DNA from: Anastatus disparis
Taxonomy: Eukaryota; Arthropoda; Insecta; Hymenoptera; Eupelmidae
Assembly: GCA_017163975.1 (NCBI GenBank)
Contig: JAFFSR010000351.1
Location: forward strand, 3,555,501 to 3,619,500
DNA length: 64,000 nt
Reading direction: 5' to 3'
Part shown: in pieces, positions 22,955 to 34,475 of the stretch
Numbering within the stretch: the first letter of the stretch is position 1
How the letters are laid out: every line of letters begins with the position of its first letter
Notes under the pieces: generated by a model
What the model saw: the letters and a program-made list of their open reading frames with translations, nothing else
What the model was told of the DNA's origin: nothing
Databases searched by the model: none
Position numbers and translations under genes: made by a program

Positions 22955-25740
22955 CCCGGACAAAAAATCCAGCTGGATTTCCCAATTGGATTTTCTAGTT
23001 GGGAAGGACTGGATTCCAGCTAGATTTCACTAGATTTCCTAAAAGATTCCCAGTTCGACAGTGTCCTTATATATATTAATGGATGCCCATTTATTTTTAA
23101 CTGGATTCATAGATAAATTTCCAATTCTATTGTAACGCAGATTCTTAAGGATTTCCGATTATAATAAACTAGATTTTAATATGGATTTCTATTCTAAATA
23201 TGACGCTACTTTCCGCCTACAGATTGGAAATCCATTTGAAAATCCAGTTAACGATAGCTAGCAATCTACGAAATATGTGGAAATTTACGTTATGAATAGA
23301 ATGAAAATCTAGTTAAGTTAAAGTATATAATATCGAATTGGGTGGAGACCAACGATTAAATAGAAACTGCAATTTCACGGGTTACCACTCATTATTCACT
23401 GCATCTATTATATGGATTTCCGTCTCCATTTAAACCTAGAATTCCACGTTAAAGACCAAAATCCATCTAGAAATCCAGTTGTGCATTGGTGGAAATTCAC
23501 GAGCAGGGCGGGAATCAACGTTAAAATAAGCACTAAAATCCATTTAAAAATGTAAATGAAAGCTGATTTCCGCTTTATTCGTAGATTCCCACTTATAATA
23601 TAATTGACTTCCTTACGCCTTTTAACCGATATCCGCCTTACTCGTGGGTTTCCATTTATTATTCACTGCATTTATTAGAGGAATTTCCCTTTTTATTTTA
23701 ACGCAGGATTCCACGCTACAGGCGCTCCAGTTGTTCATTCGTGGAAATCAACAGGCAGGGAGAAAATCAACGTTAAAATAAGCACTAAAATCCATTTAAA
23801 AATGTAGTAAATGAAAGCTGATTTCCGCTTTACTTGTGGATTCCTACTTATTATTTAATTGACTTCCGTTTGCTTTTTAACAGGTTTCTGCCGTTCTCGT
23901 GGATTCTCACTCACTATTCACTGCAACTTTGAGATCGATTCCCTTCTCCATTTTAACGCAGGATTTCACGTTACAGTCAATATCTATCTGAAAATCCAGT
24001 TGTGCATTGATGGAAATACATAAACAAGGTGGAGATTATCGTTTAATTGGGCGCTGAAATCTATTAAAAAATGTAGTAATTGATAGCTGATTTCCGTCTT
24101 AATAGTGGATTTCCACTTATTATTCAATTGATTTCCGTACGCCTTTTAACCGATTTTCGCCGCACTCGTAGGTTTTCACTTATTATTTAATTGGATGATG
24201 TTCACAGTTTAACAGGTTTTCACCGTTCTCGTGGATTTCCACTCTTTATTCACTACATCTATTAGATGGATTCCCGTCTCTTTTTTAACGCAGGATTCCA
24301 CGCTACAGGTGGAAATCTATTTTAAAATCCAGTTATACATTCGTGGAAATCCACAAGCAAGGCGGGAATCAACGTTTAATTAAACACTAAATTCCATTAA
24401 AAAATGTAATAAATGATAGCTGATTTCCGCCTTACTAGTGAATTTCCATTTATTATTTAATTAACTTTCGTACGCCTTTCAACCGATTTCCGCCTTACTC
24501 GTGGATTTCCACTTATTATTCAATTGGTTTCCGTCCACATTCTAACAGATTTCCGCCATTCTCGTGGATTTCCACGAATGTATAACTGGATTTTAAAATA
24601 GATTTCCGCCTGTAGCGTGGAATCCTGCGTTAAAAAAGAGACGGGAATCCATCTAATAGATGTAATGAATAAAGAGTGGGAATCCACGAGAACGGTGAAA
24701 ACCTGTTAAACTGTGGACATCATCCAATTAAATAATAAGTGAAAACCTACGAGTGAGGCGAAAATCGGTTAAAAGGCGTACGGAAATCAATTGAATAATA
24801 AGTGGAAACCCACTATTAAGACGGAAGTCAGCTATCAATTACTACATTTTTTAATGGATTTCAGCACCCAATTAAACGATAATCTCCACCTTGTTTATGT
24901 ATTTCCATCAATGCACAACTGGATTTTCAAATAGATATTGACTGTAACGTGAAATCCTGCGTTAAAATGGAGAAGGGAATCTCAAAGTTGCAGTGAATAG
25001 TGAGTGAGAATCCACGAGAACGGCGGAAACCTGTTAAAAAGCAAACGGAAGTCAATTAAATAATAAGTAGGAATCCACAAGTAAAGCGGAATTCAGCTTT
25101 CATTTACTACATTTTTAAATGGATTCTAGTGTTTATTTTAACGTTGATTCCCGCCCTGCTCGTGGATTTTCACCAATGCACAACTAGATTTCTAGATGAA
25201 TTTTTGTATTTTTTGAATCCTAGGTTCAAATGGAGACGCAATGTAATAATAAGTGGAAATCTATAGTTGAGGCGAAAATCAACTTTAATCAACTGGATTT
25301 TTGGATAGATTTCAGTTTTCGTTTCATCGGTGATCTCCACGCAATTCGAGATTGTACACTTTAACTTAACTGGATTTTCATTCTATTTACAACGTATACT
25401 TCTACATATTCCATAGATTGCCAGCTATCGTTAACTGGATTTTAAAAGGGATTTCCAATCTGCAGGTGAAAAGCAGCGTTATATTTAGGATAGAAATCCA
25501 TATTAAAATCTAGTTTATGATAAGTGGAAGTCCTTAAGAATCTGCGTTACAATAGAGTTGGAAATCCATCTATGAATCCGGTTAAAAATAGATGGACATT
25601 AGTCAATACATATAAGGGGACCGTCCAACTGGGAATCCTTTAGGAAATCTAGTGAAATCCAGCTAAAATCCAGTCCTTCCTAACTAGGAAATTCAGTTGG
25701 GAAATCCATTTTAGAAATCAAGCTGGATTTTTTTTTTCGG
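22955..25740. mobile_element. Giant 2.8-kb palindrome of ctggatttcc repeats
   Basis: Left end ccggacaaaaaatccagct (22955) and right end, as complement, ccgaaaaaaaaaatccagct (25740). The left arm to about 24350 and the right arm from about 24565 pair along their length: gattcttaaggatttcc at 23143 with 25520, and taacgcaggattccacg at 24287 with 24625. Within the arms a unit containing caacgttaaaataagcac..gctgatttccgc repeats at about 23517, 23768, 24037 and 24369. The words ggatttccac and ggaaatccag dominate. There is no ORF. It is an exceptionally long fold-back structure; a single transcript would form more than 1 kb of double strand. Confidence 0.8.
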
Positions 25741-25999
25741 AACACCATACGCAAATTTAATGTATTCAGAGTGCGCGTAACCAACAAAACAGCAGGGACG
25801 TACCAAAGTAAAACTTGTAATGAGATACAAGAAAATTTTTTTTTTCTTATTTATTACCTTCGATTACTTAATATTGTTTTCTTTAAACATGAAATAATCA
25901 ATAATACTATTTGATGAGTTATAATAACGCTATCAATAAAAATATTTTAATGTCATATACAAGGCTCCGCTTAATATGGTCCCAAGCACTTGAGCCACC
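25741..25999. other. Short unassigned spacer
   Basis: AT-rich; nothing recognised between the giant palindrome and the family-E element. Confidence 0.4.
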
Positions 26000-26201
26000 T
26001 TAAGGGAATGTAATAGGGTATATGATTCATACATAGTTACCGACATTGCAGTTTTCCAAATTTTTAATCTTAATTCAAAAGTTTTCTGAAATATCTCTAT
26101 ATTAAACTTTTTGTTAGTAAAAATAGAAGGCTAGAATACAATGATATTTTTAAAACTTTTTAATTAAGAACAGGTCGGATTCGCTGTCCTTATCTTATTG
26201 T

Positions 26202-26506
26202 TGGTTAGGCTTTCTGGAGATGACTTGGCGCAGAAGGTATTTATGGCTAGGCGTAGATTAACGGGTTTTTCGACAGCGGATCTGGATCCCTCCCTCCTCG
26301 GCAGTTCTTCTACCACCAAGCACCATTCACAAATATATATAAATGAGTATCTTGAAAAAGATAAATATATTAAATTTAAAAATCTTAAAAAGTATGCTAA
26401 AGGAAAAGGTTGCAAGTTTGTTTGGCATAGAGGTGGTAAATTTATGATGAGGAGGGAGAGAGGGGAAAGAGTACACAGATTTGAAAGTGAACATGATTTA
26501 AATTAA
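26202..26506 (+). pseudogene. LINE ORF1 C-terminal fragment (Baculo_FP-like)
   Basis: About 100 residues. The part KGKGCKFVWHRGGKFMMRRE followed by HRFESEHDL resembles the conserved C-terminal block of insect LINE ORF1 proteins, related to the baculovirus FP domain, which bind nucleic acid in the retrotransposition complex. The N-terminal coiled coil and start are absent because of 5' truncation. The frame closes with TAA at 26504-26506. Confidence 0.6.
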
Positions 26507-26689
26507 ATATTAGATAAATCTAAATGTATTGTAAAGAAAAATGTTAACGTAACTGATATTGGAAAACATGATAAATTTATAACAAATAATGGATCTTCTG
26601 ATAATGGTAAATTTCAACCTCACAATAGTGAGATGAGCTCGAATCAAGAATTAATTAAAAATCATGCAATATCGTTAGATAGAGCCTCT

Positions 26690-29337
26690 CCCCAATGACT
26701 GCGCTGGTCCTCTGCGTGGCGGAGGAGTTGCCTTGTATATTGAAGATAATCTGAAATGCACTGTTTTGGCCACTTCGGAGACGCAAACTAGTAATAGTAG
26801 CGGTAAGCCGAAGGTGCCTGAATATATTTTCTGTTCTGTGCAAGTTGGTGACTCCGAGCCCGTGCTAGTTTCTGTTATTTATCGTCCTCCTGCTGTTTCG
26901 TTTATTAGAAACTCAAACTTGATGAATGATTTAAGAAATTTTTGTTAAGACGATTTTCATAAAATTATAATGGGGGACTTGAATTCCGATCTCCTTAAAG
27001 AGAGCAGTGATGCCAGGTTTCTTAGTAAGCTGTTGGCTGAGCTTTCGTTACAGTTGGTCCAGCACAGTGCTACGCACCATACTCCGACGTCTCACACGTG
27101 GATTGACCTGATCTTTGTTGATGACAACGACGTGGTGCTTGATGCACGGAACCCACCGGCGAGCTTTCACAGTCGGCATAATTTGATTGACGTCTGTTTG
27201 CCTTGCAATACTATAACTTTAGATCGCAAACCTATCATGTATAGAAACTATAAAAATATCTGTCCAACTGCATTGGGATAAAAACTTGCCGGCTGTGATT
27301 GGTCGCCGCTTATGACTGACACAGTTGACCCTGAATCTGCACTTGGTTGCCTCTGTGACAATCTCACTACTGCAATCGAGAATTTGGCGCCGTTGAAAGC
27401 GCTCAAGCCTAATAAGAATAGGTTTCCATGGATAGATGAAGAATTGTCACAGATGCGGCGTAAGAGAGATGCTACATATCGTAGATACAAACGGACAGAG
27501 GACAAGCAGTATCTCCTTGAATTTCTGCAGCTGCGTAGGGTGGTAGACGAACGCACGGACCATGCTAAGACTACTTATATTCACAATAGAATGTTTGATG
27601 TTCTTGCGGGTGGTAATGTCTGGAAGGAGTTAAGAGACCTGGGACTGCTATCTGGACCTCAAGGGGATTTGAATGGATTCACTCCGGACGAGCTCAATGC
27701 GCACTTTGCTGGGGTGTCAGTCTCGCCGCAGGGGGATAGTAAAGAGCGATTGAGAATTCTTTCTCAATGCAATGAAAGTGGGTTTACCTTTAAACCAATT
27801 AATTTTAATGATGTTGTTCTTGCAATTTCACATTTTTCCTCACAGGCTTGTGGTGAGGATGGCATTCCGCAAAGCGTGATAGTTAAAGCTTTACCATTTA
27901 TTGGTGAACATCTTGTGACTCTGTTCAACTCCTCTTTGGCACGGGAGGTCTTCCCTTGCCGCTGGAAGTAAGCTCGTATTATACCATTGAAAAAGTGTGC
28001 TGCACCTAGGCAGTCAAAAGATTTTAGGCCTATAGCCATCTTATGTTTTCTTTCAAAGGTTCTTGAGAAGATCGCCCATGACCAACTGCAGGAGTACATT
28101 ACATCCAAAAAATTGCTCGATCCTATGCAGACGGGCTTCAGGAAAAACCATTTTACGCAGACTGCTGTACTTAAGCTTACAGACGATATAATGACAGGTC
28201 TAGACAGGAAACTTGTAACGTTACTACTACTTTTTGGCTGTAGTAAGGCATTCGACACGATCTCTCCCTCCAAACTTCTTGCGAGACTTAGATCGATGGG
28301 GTTCTCCAGGGCTGCACTCCTATTTATTAGGTAGGAAACAAATGATTTCTACGCATTTGGAGGAGGAATCGAATTGGCTAACAACCAATCTAGGAGTACC
28401 TCAGGGTTCGGTGCTGGGGCCTCTGTTGTTTTGCCTTTACATAAATGACGTACGTGACGCACTGGACTCTGGTTGCGTCGGGCATCTGCTGTATGCGGAT
28501 GATCTTCAAATTTACACACAGGTCCCTCATGATGATGTGGATGAGGGGATTCGTATTTTACAGAGGGTGGCTAGGGCGGTGTCGGGGTGGGCTGCTGGTG
28601 TTTCTCTGACTTTGAATGCTAGTAAAACAAAGGCGATCGTCTTTGGAAGTAATAGTTTTATTAAAAATTTTTATTCGGGTGAGCCAAGGACGATTGACCT
28701 GGGGAGCGGTATCGGTATTCCTTTCTCTGGCACCGTTACGAGCCTTGGTGTTGTACTCGACTCTAAACTGTCTTGGGAACCGCACATTAATATGTTGACT
28801 AAAAAATTCAATAGAGTGATTTATAGCCTGCAGTTTTTCCGACGGTACACCACTGAGGCTCTGCGTAAGCAGCTCGCAGCCACCCTGCTGTTCCCACATC
28901 TTGATTACTGCTCAGTGGTTTTACTCAATGCTTCGCAGGAGTTACGAAGACGACTACAGACAATGCAAATATCGTGTATGAGATATGTATTAGGCGTGAG
29001 AATGGGTGATCACATCTCTCCCCATAGACAAGCTTTGGGTTGGCTACGTACTGATTCGAGGAAACAGTATTTTATGGCTGTACTTATATACAAAATCGTA
29101 CGTATGAATACTCCTGAATATCTAGTGGGTCTCTTTACTAGATATATACTCAGAGCGACCACTAGGGGTGAGATTAAAGATCTTGCAGTGCCCTTCATGC
29201 GCACTGAGACTGGAAGAAATTCCTTTCAAGTTCAAGGTGCGCATTTTTGGAACTCCCTACCTGCTGATATTAAAAATCTTCCATCAATCAGCAGGTTTAA
29301 AGCCGCTTTGAGGAGGTATTTACTCGACCTCGATTAA
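26690..29337 (+). pseudogene. LINE ORF2 (endonuclease-RT), broken copy
   Basis: Order: AP-endonuclease fragment (RGGGVALYIEDN at about 26715, VIYRPP at 26875, MGDLNSDL at 26970, SHTWIDLIF at 27090), linker, RT (RPIAI at 28030, SKAFDT at 28240, GVPQGSVLGPLLF at 28390, YADDLQIY at 28492), and a C-terminal domain (FWNSLPADIKNLPS at 29249). Damage: the endonuclease N-terminus is missing; a stop at 26946; a frame break near 27281; TAA at 27969 where copy 2 has CAA; the first catalytic Asp of RT motif A is Gly (LFGCSKAFD); and a 14-bp deletion near 28320 shifts the frame. It cannot encode a working enzyme. Confidence 0.9.
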
Positions 29338-30739
29338 ACAGTATTATTTTCGGACTATATCATATGTGTTAATTTATTATGTGATGTACCTTTTATAGAT
29401 TTAAGGCATGATTGTATTTATTGGCGTGATTGTAGAATGTGTGTGCATAGATAGAGTGAATGATTATATTTTTATCAGCTTGACTTGTATATTAACTGAA
29501 TACTGCTGATATTTCGACTGCGCTCTTTACACGCTTGTTTTTATGTAATTCTCTTGACTGATAGATATTTGAGACTGATTTTTAATTATATTATTTATAC
29601 TCTTTGCGTGTATTTATTTGTATTATCTGTGATATCACTTTTATTTAATTTATTGACTTACTATTACAGTATTATTATCTATATTATGTCTTATGACTGT
29701 GATATCATACTGTACTATTTTAATTTTATATTTACAAGGTTATTTCAAGTATTTTATGTATTATAACTTTATTTGTAATTATACACGCTCTTTTTGTAAT
29801 TATAATACAAAATAAAACAATATCTAATCTAATCTAAAACCTTATCTAATTGAGATTTTTGTTATTTTCTCAAGTATTAATCGGTGTATCTGCAAAATGA
29901 AGGTTGAGCGCAATAGATATTCTTATTACAAATATTTATGCACAAGAAAAAAAATCTATCGCTTTGTTTTTGAGAAAAGTAAGGAACGCGATAATATTAT
30001 AAACATAAACTTTCACTTCGACGTTCCTTCTCAAAAACAAAGCGGTAGAATTTTTTTTCTTGTGCATAGATATTCATAATAATAATATCTATTGCGCTTA
30101 ACCTTTAATTTGAAGATATACCGATTAATACTTGAGTAAATAACAAAAAACTCAATTTTTACTCGGTCGGTATCAGATTCTACTCCGGTCTGGTCTTAAG
30201 AATCAAAAATTTTGAAAACCGTAATGTCGGTATTTTACATTCCCTCAACATAAAATTTTTGGTAACTTTAAAATTTTTGTGAACTTTGAAATCCACACAA
30301 AAATTTTTGTAAAATTATCATAAAAAAACGTAGTAAAATTGTTTTAATTTTACAAACATGTGTGTATTTTATCATTCGGATTATCCTATAAATTGTAATT
30401 ACATACCATGAAAATACATGTGAGGTGAAATTTTACTGTGTATACATTAGTTTTTTTACTAACTAGGAGAGTATTAGACCCTAACGCTTAATATTTTCCC
30501 AAAAAAAATTACTAGATTTACAACGCTTATAGTTCTTTAACATTAATAGCTAAAACTTTTTTCAAATGAAAGCTGAACTCAAATCCTTTCGAAATAGCAT
30601 TTGCAGCATACCTAAGTATTATTTTTTTCCAAATATAAATTAGATCTAAATTTTATTTTTGAAATATAAATTATTAATTTTTTTTTTATTTAAAGAAAAA
30701 AGAATAATATATAAAAGATATTGTCCTCTATATGTTAAC

Positions 30740-31030
30740 CTTTTTTATATGCTGATGTCGAGGGAGCCTAGCCTGGTTCCCGTTTAATATATTACATCAG
30801 GCTAGACTATCTGACCCACAATACGAAAAACTTTGACTACCGATGGATGGTCAGCCACTTTTGTGATCAACAATCAACCAATACCCAATGATGCCGGATT
30901 TTTTAAGAGTCGCGATATAAATGGCACAAATACTAATTTTCTTTCGAAAAAAAGTTAGAGATGCCTGGCCAGGATTCGAACCCATGCCCTCCGCGTTGAA
31001 GGCAAGAGCTCTATCCATTATGTCATAAAC
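30740..31030 (-). mobile_element. tRNA-derived SINE, minus strand
   Basis: On the minus strand, 31028 to 30961 reads like a tRNA: an A-box word tggatagagctcttgcc, then gggttcgaatcctgg, a perfect B box, closing with the ccaggca/tgcctgg stem. A body unrelated to tRNA continues to about 30740. Polymerase III promoters of this kind drive SINEs. An intact tRNA is less likely because of the body and the irregular acceptor stem. Confidence 0.65.
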
Positions 31031-31132
31031 TTTGGAGAAAAATAATAGTTTAGTATACTGTAAATGCTATTTTGAAAGGATTCAAGCTCAGCTTTCATTT
31101 GAAAAAAGTTTCAAGCTTCTAGTTTTTAATAC

Positions 31133-31417
31133 TTAAGGGGAGACACAAGTAAAACTGCGTTTTCTAACAAAAAAATGACGTTTTTTATTTTTCATTTTCA
31201 ACCCATAGCACCTACAACGTAATCCATGCGTAATGTTGTTCAAAATCATCTGAAAAATCTATAAAAAAATTTTCAGCCTGAAATATTAAAAATTGTGGGA
31301 CTAGTTCCATTTTAGCTGCTGCCTCATTTACCAGTAAACCAAGCACCAGTTAAAATGGAACCAGTCTCACAATTTTAAATTTTAAAAAACGCAGTTTTAC
31401 TTGTGTCTCCCCTTTAG
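31133..31417. mobile_element. TTAA MITE, family D, copy 2
   Basis: Left TTAAggggagacacaagtaa (31133); the right end is its complement ttacttgtgtctcccc followed by TTAG, a mutated TTAA. It shares the tccattttagctgctgcctc centre with copy 1; its right arm has an internal deletion after acaatttta. The opposite arm of the host palindrome keeps the unoccupied site agttctTTAAcatt (TTAA 30537-30540), so the pre-insertion sequence can be read directly in the window. Confidence 0.85.
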
Positions 31418-31536
31418 AACTATACGCGTTTTAAAATCTAGTAACTTTTCTAGTGATTTTCTTTGATTGCCTTTAACTAGGGAGATATTTAAGTTTGAAC
31501 AAAATCTGGGACTCGAAGGTCTGATACTCTCCTAGT

Positions 31537-33740
31537 AAGTAATTATTTTTTTCATCAATAATTTATCCAGATCATTTAATCTAAGGACAATGTAAATAAA
31601 ACAATAAATGTTTATAGCCTGCTTGGCTATTCATTTACCCATACATCTATAAACTTGTCGATCCACTCCAACATTCATCAATCTGTCCATTTTCTTCTAT
31701 TTCTCCATGTTTCTCTTTTTATTTATAATTCATAGAAAGAAATAAGGGAAAGTTATTATTTAATAAACTTTCCTATCTAAACGTTATTTCAATCTTCTTA
31801 CTTTAACACAAATAAATTTGTGAAATTTACACTTTTTGCTATTCAAAATTTTGTATTATTGATGAATTTTTATTGTTAAAAATTATTTGTAAATTTTCAC
31901 AGAAAAAAATTTCCGTTCGATCTGTAAAACTAATGTGTGTTAAAATTACAAAAAATTTTTTACAGTGTAAATGCATATGAATGTGTATGAATAATTTTGT
32001 AATTATTTTTAAGAGAAACTTCTTTACTGACGGTGCACGCTTCTCATAAGAGATGTATGAAAAATTTTATACAAGAATTAATTGATATCGTGACGGTACA
32101 TGCAATGGAAACTATTAACCGGATGTGAACACACACATTATATATAGGAGGCGCGTCCATGCTTTGACGGCAAATGGAGGTACTAAATACATGTAAAGAA
32201 AAACTCACGCGACTGACTTGATCTTAAACGCACAGATATAGTATATGCATTAATGCATATTATATATCAATACTTATTTAATCTGAATAAAAAAAAGAAA
32301 GCAATAGCGGCTTGTATTTTCCCTCTTTTTCTTACTTTCTTTCTCTATAATGTTTAATGTTACACTACACTGTTTAAACGTGCACGCGCAAGCGAACGTT
32401 TTTAATTTTAGCTATGACAAGCCAATCATACGAAGAAAATACCAAAGAAAATTAAAATATTATTGCATTTATATAAAATAAATATTATCATTAAAAAGAA
32501 TTTCATACACTATTTTGTTTGCAGTTAAAAAAAAATTCATTTCTCTTAAATAAACTTGATGTAAAATTATTTTTAAATTAAATAAAATAGTGATGGAAAT
32601 TAAATAAACATTTATGAGTCTTATAATTTCATAAAGAAATTTCACTTCTGTCGGCCAGTCTCAAAGATTGCTACACCAGTTTTTTTATTGTTCAAGTTAT
32701 TTTTTTTATTTTATACGAATCTTCGTAATATTTTATTTTCTTTACTTTTAATTCATTATATATGTGACAGTTTTTGTGACAAATATGCGCGTTTTTCTTT
32801 TCCAAGTTTCCTATAACCACATATGACTTACAATGTCATTTGTTTGGATTATTTCCAGTTTAATCGAGATCATCATTTTTGAAATATTCAATCGCAATAT
32901 TTTTCGCATTTGAATAATAATATGAGCAATATAGATATCTGATTCCGCAAATAATTCTTTATATTCTATGATCTCTTTGCTTTATTAATGACATATTCTG
33001 TAGTATTAGCGAATAATAAGATAATTTCATCTTTGTTTTGTAATGAAGGCAACCAAGATAAAAGTTTTATTGTTTTAGAAATTTAAAAAAAAAACACTTT
33101 TGTAGTGTAAAGAGTACAGCTGAATAAGAACATGAAAATAGAATCCTGACGAATCAAAAAACTACGATCCTGAAAGTTACAACTTCCAAGACTCAAAATT
33201 GGCTTTCTAATCTCAAAAAAGTGATTTCCAGTTTTTTAAGCATATTTCTGCGAATTTTTCACCAATTTAAGCGATTTGAAGTCAAGATTGGGCCTGGATT
33301 TAAGTTGAGTTTACTTCTAAGTCTTCCTTTTATTTGAATTGATTACTAAGAAATTTTTCCAGGTTGTTCAAAGTAATGGAAAGTAGTTAAAATGATGAAA
33401 AACTCAAATTTTCTCTCAGTTTTGGGGTTTTTAGTGTATTTAATCAATTCCAAAGTAACATTTATGATGATAAATAAGTTTAGCGCTCCAAAATACATCC
33501 TAATATGAATTTCTAATTGTATTTTTCTTTAATATACTGTTCAAATGTTGAAAACTAAGCGTAAAAACGCGTTTTGATACTACAAACGACATAAAAACTC
33601 ATATTATCTTCATAATGGTCCAAGGTATTGACTTAATGTTTATTAAAATGTTACGTAGCATATTCCCCAGACCTCCGAGGAATCCCCGAAGCCATGAACT
33701 TACCTGGGTTCACAAAATTTATACCTATTTAAGTTCAGCG
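31537..33740. other. AT-rich DNA without recognisable gene
   Basis: No supported exon or RNA gene. 32150-32690 shares scattered words with 12600-12680 and 15745-15800 (ggtactaaata.atgtaaa; cttctgtcggccagtc), suggesting two copies of one old repeat, the other split by insertions. An inverted cactgtaaaaaatt end lies at 31950-31967. Confidence 0.35.
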
Positions 33741-34475
33741 CCAGTGAACCCTGCTCGCTAGCTGGGTAGAGCAACTGCAGAAAGGAGTTACTCTAGTGGA
33801 AATATAAAATGTGCATTACTGTTTGAAATAGTTTAAAATTATTCAAAATTATTTAAAAATGTTTAAAACTGTTTAAAACTATTCAAAATAGTTTATAAAT
33901 GTGAAATTTGGGACATTTAAAACAGTTATAAGCAGTTTTAAACATTTTAAAACAGTTTTGAACAATACAGAATAATTTGAAACTAAAGTGAATATTTTCA
34001 CGTGTACATTATATAAATTTTAATACATATAAAAAAAATCCTTACAAATACAAAATTATGAAACACCGTTTAAGATCATTTCAAACTTTTTAAAAGTGTT
34101 TAAAAGTGTTTAAATGTGTTTAAAAGTGTTTAAAACTGTTCGAAACTGTTCAAAATTGTTCAAGTTAATAAAAAATAGTTTAAATTAATTTAAACTTGTA
34201 TTGAAATATTTTAAATATTCAAAATAATTTATAACTTTCAAACATAAAAAATTCAAAACTATTAAAATCATTTCGAACTTTTTAAAAGTTTTTAAAACTG
34301 TTTAAAAATGTTTAAAATTGCTTATAACTGTTTTAAATGTTCCAAATTTCACACTTATAAAATGTTTCATGTAGTTTTGAACAGTTTCAAACATTTTTAA
34401 ACATTTTATATTTCCGCTAGGGTAACACTTACTGGTTCGCCTCGGGTCGCAAACTGGCTCTAACAATTAGGGTGG
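33740..34475 (+). mobile_element. tRNA-like repeat split between A and B boxes
   Basis: 33750-33790 reads ctcgctagctgggtagagca, an A-box-like tRNA 5' half. About 640 bp later 34430-34460 reads cttactggttcgcctcggg, a B-box-like word. Removing the palindrome 33787-34426 brings them to ordinary tRNA spacing. This is inference from motif spacing; the body of the presumed SINE is not defined. Confidence 0.35.
33787..34426. mobile_element. Palindromic element of gtttaaaactg repeats, CCCTAG ends
   Basis: Left end gttactctagtggaaatata and right end, as complement, gttaccctagcggaaatata. The interior consists of many gtttaaaactgtt, caaaatag and inverted aacagttttaaac words, giving a fold-back structure. 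The terminal word is of the CCCTRGTRGAAA class also seen at 4282 and 53997. Confidence 0.65.

Larger units (their letters stand above)
26196..29839 (+). mobile_element. 5'-truncated LINE, CR1/L2-like, copy 1
   Basis: Flanked by an 8-bp target-site duplication ccttatct (26188-26195 and 29840-29847), with a tail of tctaa repeats at the 3' end: hallmarks of target-primed reverse transcription. It begins inside ORF1, so it is 5'-truncated. It contains an ORF1 end, an endonuclease fragment, an RT and a C-terminal domain, all broken by stops, frameshifts and deletions. Clade assignment (jockey superfamily, CR1/L2-like) is from the RT and tail pattern by eye. Confidence 0.9.
26164..30199. mobile_element. 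TTAA MITE, family F, copy 3, split by LINE
   Basis: Left remnant 26164-26195 (TTAAgaacaggtcggattcg) and the rest at 29848-30199, ending ggtcTTAA (TTAA 30196-30199). Read without the LINE the junction matches the other two F copies. The LINE entered about 28 bases inside the left end. Confidence 0.85.
26000..30247. mobile_element. TTAA MITE, family E, copy 2, split by nested insertions
   Basis: The left part 26000-26163 starts TTAAgggaatgtaatagggta; the right part 30200-30247 ends cggtattttacattccctcaa, so the right TTAA has mutated to TCAA. The family-F copy 3 lies between the parts, at an internal TTAA that is not occupied in copy 1 (20703-20926). With the LINE inside F this makes three levels of nesting. 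Confidence 0.65.
30462..31536. mobile_element. Palindromic element, CTAGGAGAGTAT ends
   Basis: The terminus actaggagagtattagacc (30462) is inverted at 31517-31536. Inner arm words pair too: caaatgaaagctgaactcaa (30564) with ttgaatcc..ctttcatttg (about 31090), and actagattt..cttatagttct with 31416-31445. The right arm is split by a family-D MITE (31133-31417) and the centre carries a SINE on the minus strand. No ORF. Confidence 0.75.

Noticed and set aside
27764..28273. 169-codon minus-strand ORF (and 43867-44286 minus)
   Set aside because: Antisense shadow of the LINE RT, conserved between copies only because the plus strand is.
30961..31028. Functional tRNA gene on the minus strand
   Set aside because: A and B boxes are good but the acceptor stem is irregular and a SINE-like body continues; it sits inside a palindromic element.
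22501..31967. A single 9.5-kb element bounded by cactgtaaaaaatt
   Set aside because: Only about 25 bases of the ends match and the tip is a very common type; everything between is explained by other elements.
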